Of a DNA stretch of 64,000 nt, positions 22,797 to 34,439 are shown piece after piece. The notes beneath the pieces are model-generated. The model saw nothing but the letters and a program-made list of their open reading frames with translations. It had not been told where the DNA came from and ran no database searches. The stretch's first letter is position 1. Each line of letters opens with the position of its first letter. The position numbers were made by a program, and so were the translations under genes. Origin of the DNA: Microplitis mediator (taxonomy: Eukaryota > Arthropoda > Insecta > Hymenoptera > Braconidae); contig NC_079975.1 of NCBI RefSeq assembly GCF_029852145.1, forward strand, positions 3,844,001 to 3,908,000, written 5' to 3'.

Positions 22797-24214
22797 TACA
22801 TAAAAATACCAAATTTATATAAAAATAAAATTTGTCGATTTAATATTGGAATTAAAAAAAAAATTTTTATCAAACGGTCTCAGATGTTTCATCTTGCACC
22901 GGAGTTCACTAAATACATATCGAATATTATAAATTTTATTTTTATTAAAAAGAAAAAAAATATCTAATACAGTCTTGATTATAAACTAGATTTTTCATGA
23001 GTCACCGCAGGTTTTTTAAAGGATTTTTTTATGTCTCTCTACAGTGCTGGTTGAAATATACCCTCGAAGGTTATTTAGTATTTTTTATATTTTTTACCGT
23101 GAAAAGTCCACAGTCCAATCACATCTATTGAATACCAATGCAAACGTTACCCGGGATCGTCAGATTCTCACGTACATCCTCTACATACTACATCAATACA
23201 TATATGTCGAGTATTATTATTTTTATACCTTATCCTTTTTATTTCTCAATGCCGACATACGTACGATTTTTTTTTTTTTTTTTTTCATATATCTATAGAC
23301 ATACATATGTATAGATATAGAAATGGTAGTACTTCTTTTGTATTACGTCGGCATTCTGTCCTTACACGCATTTATAGTCAATGTCGATCCAAAAACCACT
23401 TTCCATTTCGATTTCACCACGCGCCCGAGCCACATCGCGGGAGAATACACGCCGCGATGTATATGTACGTGTCGGAAAAAAATGTGGGATGGAAAAGCGA
23501 GAGAAAATCGTCATATTTATTTGAGGATTTTCAGAGTTCGAGACTAGAAAACTCGAGATAAGTATAAGAAATTGTATAAAATAATGTCATTTCATTTTTA
23601 TCAATTTTTTTTTTTTATCCTTTTATCTTTATTTTATTCATTTTTATTTCTATTTTACCTTTTTTGTTATTTTTATATATAATGGATTTTTATAGAAACT
23701 TAAGTTCGATGAATTATTTATTCCTGGGATAGTATTTACTGGATTTTATTGATCGTTAATGATATTTAGTATCGATAATTTAATTATTGTAATTTACTTT
23801 GATACTGATTGATTATAAATTAAACTCTATTTAATTAATATTTTATTTCACGGTGGATTGGGCGGCAAAGGTTCAAAGTAATGTTATAAAAAAAAATTTA
23901 TCACTTCAATTACAATGAAAAAAAAAAATGTTTTTAAACGCGATCGGGGAACGGCGGGATTACTGAAAGAATAGTTCAATTATATTTTATTTTCATCTAT
24001 TTTGAACAAACTCGTGATTATATTTCAGTAATTTTGATAGAAAAAAAAAAAAAAACATTTATGGGTGACTATGACGTACTATAAAAAAGTAATTATTTTT
24101 CCTGCGTTTAATTACTGTTAGAGATTAAATTTTGCATGTCTAAAAAATTTTCAATGAGTGATGTTTCAAAAAGAAAAATATTTTTACATGAAATTTTCCA
24201 ACTGCGTTAATTTA
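22797..24214. other. AT-rich non-coding stretch
   Basis: Homopolymer runs and one GC-richer patch at 23390-23470. Frames crossing the patch have no recognisable domain. No gene supported. Confidence 0.45.
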
Positions 24215-24404
24215 TGATCTGACGTTAGAAGACAATTAAGAAATTTTCGGATTTTATTTTCAAACGTTAAATTAAAAAAAAAAACATGAAAATATGCACA
24301 TGTAGAAAATAAAAAACACTACGGATGCAATTTTATAAAATATTTTTTTTTTAAAGTTATCGTTTAAAAAAAAAATTCAAAAATTATTAGGCGGCTAATT
24401 TCAG
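24215..24404 (-). mobile_element. GTTAGCCGACG-family short element, copy L3
   Basis: The reverse complement starts CTGAAATTAGCCGCCTAATA and shares ACATGTGCATATTTT and a tail near AATTGTCT with copies at 31476 and 61877. It is bounded by TA on both sides. Confidence 0.6.
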
Positions 24405-24416
24405 TATCATGTTAGT

Positions 24417-25090
24417 TTGCCTAGAATACCAGTTTGGCTTCAAAATTTATAATGTTCAAATAAATTTACGATTTTGTGGAGCCAAAAATTTGTTTGCTTC
24501 ACAAAATTTCGCAAGTCTCTGCTGCCCTCCTCCCCGTACTTAATATCACTTTCAAAATTAAAAGTGCGCGTAAAAAAAATGAAAATTTGCCTAGGACACC
24601 AATTTGGCTTCAAAATTTATAATGTTCAAATAAATTTACGATTTTGTGGAGCAAAAAAAAATGTTTGCTTCACAAAATTTCGCAAGTGTCTGCTGACCCC
24701 CTCCCCGTACTTAATATAATTTTCAAAATTAAATTGCGCAGAACAAAAATGAAAATTTGCCTACTATACCAATTTGGCTTCAAAATTTATAATGTTCAAA
24801 TAAATTTACGATTTTGTGGAGCCAAAAATTTGTTTGCTTCACGAACTTTTGCAAGTATCTGCTGACCCCCTCCCCGTACTTAATATCACTTTCAAAATTA
24901 AAAGTGGGCGTAAAAAATGAAAATTTGCCTAGTATACCGATTTGGCTTCAAAATTTACAATGTTCAAATAAATTTACGATTTTGGGGAGCAAAAAAATTT
25001 GTATGCTTCACAAAATTTCGCAAGTGTCTGCTGCCCCCATCTCTAGACTTAATATCACTTTCAAAATTAGAAGTGCGCGTAAAAAAAATG
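24417..25090 (+). repeat. Tandem repeat, about 170-bp unit, four copies
   Basis: TTTGGCTTCAAAATTTA with AATGTTCAAATAAATTTACG recurs at periods of about 170, 170 and 168 bases (unit starts about 24419, 24589, 24759, 24927). Units differ by scattered substitutions and A-run length. Overlapping short frames in the array are products of the repeat. Confidence 0.9.
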
Positions 25091-26386
25091 AAAACTTGAA
25101 AATAAAATAATTGTTTGAAAAATTTTTTTGGCAGCGCTGTTGTGTCTCACCCTATATATTTTTTGTATTCGTTTGTTCAACAGAAAATGTTTAAATGTCA
25201 ATGAATAATTTACAGAAAGAGAGAAAAAAACCAACAAACAATAAACTGAGTAAATCAAATTAATATAAACAATTAAAAAAGTACACAATAGAACCGACAT
25301 TGAATGAAATAGCATTTAATATTTTCCATTTAATTATAATTATTACTGCCATCTGTTAACGAGCAGCACAGAAAGTGGAATAACGAATAAAAGCAATAAA
25401 GGAAACTAATTGATTGATAAATTAAAATAAAAGGATTGGATGAGTAAAAAAATTGAAACACATAAATATTTGTTGTGCTTAAAATGGAGCAAAAAAGTTT
25501 AAAATAAAAATATTTTCGATTATCCCAGTATCTGGGGCTTGAGATGAGCTGCGGAATTACACGCCTCAATAACCGGAGCGAGGCCAAAGACTAATGTCGA
25601 TGCTGGCGACAATCCAAATTGAACAATTCCAGGGTGTGATGTCGCTTATGATTAAAATTCGCTCTCACATAAATTTATATCTCATTCGATTTTGTCAAAG
25701 CATCCTTTCTGTTCTTTGTCTCCTTACACTTTTTCATTTTTTAAATTTTTACTCTTCTCTTTTTTTATCTTCTATTTTACATTCTATTACTCTATACATA
25801 TATGTATATATATATTTTTTTTTCACATATATTTATTTATATTGTACTCATTTTTCCGCGCTGTATTAATGAAAAATATGAAAAAAAAAAATTTGCCTTT
25901 GTAAATACAAATTGAATTTTTTTTTTACTCGCTTTGCATGTAAGTTATTCTGTGCAATTGTTATCCATATTTTTTCTTCATTTCATTTTATTCCATTCGT
26001 TTCTTTTATTTTATTTTTTTTTATTTTTTCGGTTACCTTTTTGTCCATAGCTCGAGGAAAAATAGTGTAGCGGTTTACTTTGAGAGTAAGAATGACAATA
26101 TTTCGAGGCAGTTGAGAAAAAGTGTAAGAGACGACTGAAGAAAGGTTTGAGGGCAAAAAAAAACGTAGAGTAAAAAAGAAGAACAAGGGGTTGAAGAAGA
26201 CTACGTACGTATAATGTATATATAATGCAGTAAATATATATCAGTGTACGACATTTTAAATTGATGTGCATCAGGTAGTCATGAATAAATGAATCGCTGC
26301 AATAAATAAATACAAGCGCGCATATATTTATTCTTTGTTTCAAAAAAGATGTTTATTTTATCAATAATGGAAGCCCTTAAAAAAAA
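25091..26386. other. AT-rich non-coding stretch
   Basis: Long T-rich tracts and TATATA sequence. Several short frames are low-complexity. No gene seen. Confidence 0.45.
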
Positions 26387-27050
26387 ATCGGCCTATCGGA
26401 TGACCCTGCGGGCCAGCCCAAAAACTTCCCGCTGATTTCGAGCTCGAGTAGCTCGAGAACACTGTTGAAAATACATTTTCAAACTCTTCGAGCTCAAAAA
26501 TACTTTCGTATACCATAGATTTCGAAAAAAACCGTTTTTCAGCATTTATTTCTGCCACGATATCTCGCGAACAAATGAACCGGTTTTTATAGTTGAGGCA
26601 ACAATCGACGCGGCTTATGAAGTACGACACCTGATGAAAACTCGATTTTCGCGAATCGGAGTGAAAAAAATAACTTCCCAAATTTTTCGAAAATCATCGA
26701 CTTTCTTAGCAGGAAGATGAAAATATCAGATGGATCCGAAGAGTCCAAGACCTCGAGTGGCCCTCTACATACACCTCTACATACCGCTCGACATGGTTCT
26801 GTCGAGAGTCTAGGACTATAATATTTTTTTCCCTCCGGTATTTTCTATTATTTTCTATTGAGAGAGCCTCAGAACTCGCGTCGAATCACAACCAGAAGGA
26901 AATATAAAAAAAAAAATCTGTCTATCGGTTGACCCTGCGGGCCAGCCCCAAAACTTCCCGCTGTTTTCGAGCTCCTCGAGCTCAAAAACATTGTTGTGGA
27001 TACATTTTCGAGCTCTTCGAGCTCGAAAATACTTTTGTGTGCCATTGTTT
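26387..27050 (+). repeat. Direct repeat pair rich in CGAGCTC palindromes
   Basis: Two copies of about 130 bp (26387-26520 and 26914-27048) share GACCCTGCGGGCCAGCCC, AAAACTTCCCGCTG and clusters of CGAGCTC/GAGCTCG. About 400 bp of unrelated sequence lies between. No flanking duplication identified, so the class is unknown. Confidence 0.65.
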
Positions 27051-28591
27051 CAAAATAAAAGGCCTCAAAAAAAAAAATATGAAGAAAAAATAAATTTTTT
27101 TCACTAAAATTTCTAATACTTCATTTTATCAAATACTTGCTCATATATATTGATCAACTCACAGAGTTTTTACTTGATATATTTTATCGAATGTTTCCTT
27201 TCAACGCAAAACCATCAAGGATTAACGTACTTATGGAAAGACAGCAAATTTCAAGCTAAAAGGGATCCACAAGCCTTTGAGAACTTTAGTTTTCAACTTA
27301 CTAGCCTTTTAGTAACTTCGTGCTGAATTGAAGATTCAAGTTCTTAAGTTATTTTGACATACCGTCAACCCGAGTAACTTTCGTCTGTCAAGCTAATATT
27401 GTCCGCTATATCTATACGTGACTTAATTAATTTTTTTTCCATTCGCCTAATCAACCGATAGACTAAAGGTACTCAGGTTCTGTGATTTCAAAGTATTATC
27501 AATTTTTTTTTATGAATTAAAATTATACAGTCTCTACAAGTGATATATGAGACATGAGATATATAAATAATATATGATAGATATGAGATGATTCATTGAA
27601 ATAAATACTTTTTTAAAATTAATTATTGTGAATTAAAAAAAATTTAATCAATGTAGTTTTTCAAATTATATATATCTACACTCAAAATAATATTTTTTAT
27701 GTAGTCGTGAAATAAATCTGGCCGCTGAGAAAATTAAAAGTCGATAGCTGCAAGCAAAATAATATTATTTTTTTCTCATTCTCATTATTATTATGATTTT
27801 TTCATTATGGTTATTTTGAATTGAGGAGTGTGGGTATAAGGGCCGGTTAGAAGTGTACTTAAAACAAATTAATGTCATTAATTTTCACGTAGACCGGGTG
27901 AAACGAAGCGGGTTTGAGGTGTGCAAGAACAGTGGAGCGTACAAGTGAATGAAAAGGAGAGAAATAATGCAATAAAGAAAGAAAGCAAGCAAGTAAGAGA
28001 GTTGCAGTAGGTGGGACGGAAAAAATAAAATGAAACTTGCAAGAGGAAGGTGGAATTTATATTCGTGCTGATAGCGAGTGAGCTGAGAAACTGCTTGACT
28101 GGCAAGATAGCGTTAGCTCAAGCCAATTACATTCACTTGCTCTTGGGTTTCTTGCTCTTTGCTTCCCTCTCACTTTGCTCTTTAACTAAACTTGTCCTTT
28201 TATACTGTACCCAAACCGACCTATTTTTGTTTGTTTTCATTTTTTATTCAACATTTTGACTTTATTTTTCTCTGCTTATTATTTATATTTTATTCTGTTT
28301 CAGATTAATTTTTATTTTAATTAATTAGTAACTATAAATATATGTATATATTTTAGTAGATTTCTAACAGAAGTTGAGGTGCCGTAATGAGTTTCAAGCC
28401 GCGATTTTTAAAAAAAACTGCCATAGTATCTCATTTTTTCAAGTAGTGTTAAAAAATACAATTGGTTTAAAAATTTTTGTTACAAAAATGTAGGAAAAGA
28501 TGGGATACAAAAGAGTATCCAGAGCACGATCTATTTTGGCGCGAAATTTAAAATTTTAGGCGTAACAGGGTACCTAGAAAATTTAACATTA
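27051..28591. other. AT-rich non-coding stretch
   Basis: No gene, RNA or inverted-repeat element recognised. Confidence 0.45.
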
Positions 28592-29501
28592 CACTGTAAA
28601 AAGAGCGGTGTTAAAAATGGACTCATTTTAACTCCGCCTGGTGTTAAAATAAAATTACACCGGTGCAGGAGGAGTAATTCACCGGTGTTAAAAATACCGG
28701 TGTTAAATCGGGGTAACCGGTGTAAAAGCGGAGTAAAATCGGTGTAAAAGCGGGAAAACCGGTGTAAAAACAGAAAATAATATCGGTGTAAAAGCGGGGT
28801 AACCGGTGTAAAAGCGGAGTAATACCGGTGTAAAAGCAGGATAAACTGCGTCCGCTTGGAGTATTAACTTTAAAGATTATAAAACACAAAAAATATCAGT
28901 TCTTTATGAAAATAATTAAAGAATATCATTTATTAACAAGTATAGTGATCGAGTGAGTAAAAATATTCACAAAGTAAAATATTTTAACACCTGTAAAAAA
29001 TATTTACACCGGCGGCGGCGTTATTTTAACACCGGTCTAGAATATTTACACCGGCAGCGGCGTTATTTTAACACCGCACAGTAAAAAATATTGTGTAAAA
29101 TCAACACAGTTTTTGTGTTAAAAACGGTTGACACAAAATTTGTGTTGAAATTTCGACACAAACTTTGTGTAACCCCTTTTTAACACAAAGATTATGTTGA
29201 AATATCGCCACAAGAGGGCGCAAAGAATTCCACAGTAACACACAAAATGTGTTAATAAAGAGTGTATAACACATTTTTTATGTTACAAAAAGTGACACAA
29301 ACTTTGTGTTAGTTTAACACAAACCGTTTTCGACACAAATACACAATATTTTTTACTGTGCGGAGATTTTTTTTTAACACCGGTACAGAATATTTACACC
29401 GGTGGCGGCGTTATTTTCACACCACTTTCGGTGTTGAAATTTAACACCGCCGATTTTAACACCTACACTGTTTGGACTTACCTCGGTAATTTTTTACAGT
29501 G
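28592..29501 (+). mobile_element. CACTGTAAAAA-family MITE, copy 2, with nested element B
   Basis: Same termini and interior as copy 1 at 1299, TA-flanked (28590-28591, 29502-29503). Its greater length (910 bp) is mainly due to an insertion at 29077-29360. Confidence 0.85.
29077..29360. mobile_element. CACAGTAAAAAATATTGTG MITE nested in copy 2
   Basis: CACAGTAAAAAATATTGTG at the left is exactly inverted at the right end (CACAATATTTTTTACTGTG). The interior is dense in TTTGTGT/ACACAAA motifs. Compared with copy 1 (CACCGGAG), the site reads CACCG-element-CGGAG, implying a 2-bp CG duplication or termini one base longer with none. Confidence 0.85.
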
Positions 29502-30764
29502 TATAAAAACTTTTTTGATCAAAAAGTGATATGAAATCACGCGTAATAATTAAAAGCATAAAAAATTTGATCTTTGAAAGATTGAAAAACTCCAACATGA
29601 AAACATTAAATTTACTTAAAAAAATTATACCTCTTACTACAGAGAAATAGAATTTTTTTTCTAGAAAAAAATATTTCTGAACATTATAAATATAAAAAAG
29701 ATATCATATAGAAATTGTGTTTGCATATCATTGAAATATATATAAGTGAACTTATTTAAAATCCCTTTGGTGTTTTTTACCAAAAGGCTCAGTGGCAGTG
29801 GTGAAGAATAAAAGGAACAAACGCAGACTAGAGCATAAAGACAAAAAATCATAATAATAATAATAATAAAAAAAATTTTGCCTGCAAAGCGTCTTGAAAA
29901 TGAGTGTAAGTATAAGAATATCTGAAAAAGAAAAGCCTCCAGTAATACCACACCTTGGAATAGATCCTAGCTATGTATATATCTATATATGTGTATGTAT
30001 ATAATGGAGAATGAAAGAAGGAAATACACTAACCCATTTTCAAATGCCACTGTGCGGCAATCTATGTGGCAAAGAACAAAGTTGCATGGGCATTAGAATT
30101 TTAAATCGACATCATCCCTTGCAGAGGGCCCTCTTGTGCTCATGTACGATAAGAACAGTTAGATAGAGGTTAGCTCCTTCTGTATTCTGTCTTCTACCTT
30201 CTACCTTCCACCTATTGAAGGTGTTGCCATCACACAGAGTAAGAAAAAACTGCGAACAGGAGCAGGAGGTAGAGATAGAGATAGAGATAGAGCTAGAGCT
30301 AGAGCTAGAGCTAGAGCTAGAAAAGAGTGAGTTAAAATAAAAAAGTAAGGCAAGTTTCTCGGATGCGTTACACGATTATTCAAATGTCCGTGTCGAATAT
30401 ATTATACGTAAGTGGATGGCACAGTGGGTAAATAGACTGCATTGGAACCAAGTGTGCTCCTTGAACGTTATACGGAATGTGTTGTATGCGGTAGAGTACA
30501 TTCGATATCCGATACAAGGTATCGAACGACATTTGTGCTCCTCCATTTCATTTAAAACGACCTAGTAGTCTGTGTCCCCTGCAGTAGTTACAGTTACCGT
30601 ATAGCGCCACAATGGAATAAGGATATGTTTGGATCAATTTCATCAGCTAGAGATCTAACGACGGATTTTCGATCATAGTTTCTGGCTCGGTTTGATTAAT
30701 TATTACATTTGTATGATATCGTCCTAAGATTTAAATATTATTGTCAGTTTGATAAATGATACTA
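29502..30764. other. Non-coding stretch with an AGAGAT/AGAGCT hexamer microsatellite
   Basis: The hexamer array is at 30271-30320, with AGAGAT changing to AGAGCT. The remaining sequence has no recognisable gene. Confidence 0.5.
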
Positions 30765-31429
30765 CACTGTAAAAAATCACCGGGGTAAGTCCAATCGGTG
30801 TAGGTGTTAAAATTATCGGTGTTAAATTTACCCCCGAAAGCGGTGTTAAAATAACGCCGCCACCGGTGTAAATATTCTAGACCGGTGTTAAAATAACGCC
30901 GCCAACGGTGTAAATATTCTAGACCGGTATTAAAATAACGCAGCCGCCGGTGTAAATATTCTGTACCGGTGTTAAAATAACGCCGCCACCGGTGTAAATA
31001 TTCTGTACCGGTGTTAAAATAACGCCGCCACCGGTGTAAATATTCTAGACCGGTGTTAAAATATTTTACTTTGTGAATATTTTTACTTACTCGATCACTA
31101 TACTTGTTAATAAATGATATTTTTTATTAATTTTCATAAAGAACTGACATTTTTTGTGTTTTATAATCTTTAAAGTTAATACTCCAAGCGGACGCAATTT
31201 ACCCCGCTTTTACACCGGTTTTACCCCGCTTTTACACCGATATTACTCCGTTTTTACACCGGTTACCCTGCTTTTACACCGATTTTACTCCGCTTTTACA
31301 CCGGTTACCCTGATTTAACACCGGTATTTTTAACACCGGTGAATTACTCCTCCTACACTGGTGTAATTTTATTTTAACACCGGGCGGAGTTAAAATGAGT
31401 CCATTTTTAACACCGCTCTTTTTACAGTG
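30765..31429 (-). mobile_element. CACTGTAAAAA-family MITE, copy 3 (665 bp, reverse)
   Basis: Inverse orientation to copies 1 and 2, TA-flanked (30763-30764, 31430-31431). The ACCGGTGTTAAAATAACGCCGCC block is expanded to about five tandem units here (30840-31050), against two or three in copy 1. Confidence 0.85.
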
Positions 31430-31475
31430 TACATGTTTGTCAAAATTTATGATATTATTCAATTAAAGTATGATA

Positions 31476-31652
31476 CTGAAGTTAGCCGACGTCTAATAGT
31501 TTTTAAAATTTTTATAAACGATAAAAAATAAAAAAAAAAAATTCCACCTATAGCTTTTTTAATTTTCTACATGTGCATATTTTTAGTTTTAGTATTTGAT
31601 TTCTTGAAAAAAAAATCCGAAAATTGTTAATTGTCTGTTAACTTGAGTGTCA
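31476..31652 (+). mobile_element. GTTAGCCGACG-family short element, copy L1
   Basis: CTGAAGTTAGCCGACGTCTA at the left is weakly mirrored by TGTCTGTTAACTTGAG at the right. It shares ACATGTGCATATTTTTAG with the other copies. The TA following it is also the left target TA of the next element. Confidence 0.55.
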
Positions 31653-31654
31653 TA

Positions 31655-32078
31655 CACTGAAAAAAAGATTTATTTGAGCCAACTAAAATTTATTTGAGGC
31701 AAAGATATCGTATGTTTGGATATGGCCAAATAAATATTTAATTGTGAGAAAGATATATATTTGAGTAGTTTAATTGCGTGAAATAAGTGATTCATTTGTG
31801 GTAAAGAAATGATCCAATTGCTACGAATAAATAAGGGCTTCAAATATATGTATAGTATCGTCAAATTTTAGGTTATTTGTCACAAATTTAATATCTTTAC
31901 CACAAATATATCAATTTCTTATCACAAATAAATTATATATTTCCGACAAGTTATAAAATTATGTGAACCAACTGTCATATATTATTGTACCAAATATATT
32001 TATTTGTTATTAAGAAATATTCAAAAAAATCCACAAATAAATTGATTTACTTGGGACAAATTATTCTTTTTTTCAGTG
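31655..32078. mobile_element. CACTGAAAAAAAG MITE (424 bp)
   Basis: The left end CACTGAAAAAAAGATTTATT and the inverted right end (ATTCTTTTTTTCAGTG) are TA-flanked. The interior has repeated ACAAATAAAT/ATTTATTTGT motifs in both orientations. Confidence 0.8.
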
Positions 32079-34306
32079 TATTAAAGTCCGAGAAGAGGTG
32101 TAAAGTCTCATTAATTAAATCATAAAGCATAAATGGATTTTATTCGTTGCAATCGACCCTCTTATTTTCTTGTAACTGTAGAGAAAATACCATAAACGAA
32201 TCAGTGAACTGTAATATTTAATAACCAGTACAAATTTAAACTTCCAGTCGATTTAATTATAGCAGCCATCTCGTTAAGTGGCAGTGCAGTCTTCTAGCGT
32301 ATCTAGATAGGTATACAAGTTAAGTTACAAGAGATGCAAAGCTTAAGCTCATTTCACGTCTTGGATTTGATCCGAATTAAGTGTTTTGTCCTGTAATTTG
32401 AATCCGGCTAACGGATATCCTCTGAAAGTAGCTCCATGTCCTTAGGAAATGGCATTACTGCTACAATTACATCTACAACTACAGCTACAAAGATAGAAGA
32501 TAAAAAAAAAGTAAACCGTTTTGGTAGTTGCAGCGAAAGATAAAAGGGCATTTTAGCATATTCTATCATCCAGTGCAGCAGCATCACCAGCAGCAGCATC
32601 AGCATCAGAACACCAGTAAAATGGATCCGCCTTTAGCATGTTTGTTGCATCAGCATTACCAGAGCCACCCCTTGTGATTAAATCCTTCAGCTACTCGCGA
32701 TTTACTGCTAAATAATATCTAAACAGCCACATCATCCCCACTGTTTCTGCTCGCATTAAAACCCCTCGGTAACCTCGTAGATTTCGGCGCATGTGCTTGT
32801 ATTGAAGCTCATGAGACGTAGACGGTTCGCAAACATAGACGCCAATTGAGGAAATTAAACCTCGGGGTTAAGGATTTTGTGTGTGCCTATTGCACACTCT
32901 CGCTTGTAGTGAGAAACGCGATGGTATATAACGATAACGGCATGGTAACGTTTATCAGAGGGAGGATAGTTTACGCGTGGTCCATACCTCGTAGATATAG
33001 AGGGATGATAGTTAAATATTAGCATTGATTAACCATGCGCGGCTGGGTAGTAGGGCTTTGTGACACACAAGCATTTCCGCAGTGTCTCAACAACGGCGAA
33101 TGTTGCTACTGATGTTGTATCCAGACAATCCTAGCTGTGTTGTTGGTAGAACTGGGAGGAATCGCCAGTTACAGAGTAGTGACAGGGGTGCAATGTTGTT
33201 TGTTGGCAGCCGTGTGATTCATTGGCTTGAAAATACATCCATGCATAGGGACCCGGTTCTATCTGGTGTGAGATCAGCTCCTATGCGGTATAGCACATAA
33301 GGTATTACGAAATAAATAAACCACTGCGGGATTACTTTTCGAAAAGCTGACGCTTTGATATGGGATTGTGAGTGATTATATGATCGATACATTAATTTTA
33401 ATTGTTAATGCGTTTGATTAGCTATTCCCGGTGGGCTGCTAGTCTCATTTGCAAACGGAATATCTTAGCGAGAAATGCGAGCATCTGTATGGTCGATATA
33501 TGTAAAGGATTCTGACACTATTCTGCTGAGTATGCTAACGTTGGAATACTCATCCTTTACCACCTTCTCTATTTGTCCTGCAGACTAGTCCTGATGTCTC
33601 GATGTGTGCGCATCGTAACGTCGTTAACATATCAGAGGGTTAGCTGTACTACTTCTGAGTCCCCTATGACCTAGACGTACGCTGGCCACATACTATCCCC
33701 TGGTGATATGTTCCCATTTACCAACGCCCATGACACTAAAACCTATGAATATCCTTGGGGATGTTCACCTTTGTCTGACACGGGGGATTCCTCTGATTAA
33801 ATGATTCCTTTGAAGTCGGATATTTCGAAACTGTGTTGGAATTCCTTGATCCAGTGAACCTAATTTACTGATTGCTATTCAATGTACTATTGGGAAAGCT
33901 ATTGGTTCGGAATTTTAGGTCTTCGGAACAATTAACTATTGTATCTAGGTTAATGAAATATTGTGGCATTAGTTAGAGGCTCGCGGTACAAGAAATATAA
34001 AATTTCGAGGAGTTGTTATGAGCTTTCGTATAATTCCTTTGTCTTGATTTATTAAATCTATTGAAAAACAGTTTACTGGCAAAATAATTGGATGCAGAAC
34101 AATTTAAAGCTTCAAGTCTATAAACAGATAATACTAGTTCAAGCTTATCAAATGTTTTAATGGTAATGTTATATCATTACAGAAAAAAGTAAGGTAATAA
34201 TAAATTGTAAGAAGCTTTCAAAGAATTATCAAGTATTTTCAAGTACATGCTCTTATAGTAACCTAATCAGCTTTTATATTATTATGTCATTAATGATAAC
34301 AATGGG
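32079..34306. other. More balanced, element-poor stretch with a CAG/CAT microsatellite
   Basis: Base composition is less AT-biased than elsewhere and no TIR elements are visible. A CAG/CAT-rich run lies at 32573-32610. No gene is established. The frame around 33082-33300 has no recognisable domain. Confidence 0.4.
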
Positions 34307-34439
34307 CTTTCTTAAAATGAATATTCGCTGCGAATCAGCCCCATGTATATCACTGTTCGAATCAGTGATATACTTGGGACTATTTATGCAATGAATTTTC
34401 ACTAATTGGAGTACTGTTCACTGATTCATTGTAAGAGAG
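34307..34439. mobile_element. Relative of the CTCTCT palindromic MITE family, copy 4
   Basis: The right end CACTGATTCATTGTAAGAGAG is, in reverse, CTCTCTTACAATGAATCAG, matching copies at 2305, 16533 and 18655. GAATCAGTGATATACTTGG is internal. The left boundary is approximate. Confidence 0.5.

Noticed and set aside
24474..25110. Repeated short frames with similar peptides
   Set aside because: Products of the 170-bp tandem array; periodic and without start context.
30415..30480. Possible second tRNA-like or SINE head (GGCACAGTGGGTAAAT)
   Set aside because: No convincing B box at proper spacing and no cloverleaf.
33082..33300. 72-codon plus-strand frame in the balanced region
   Set aside because: No recognisable domain, signal, or splice partner; length is expected by chance at that composition.
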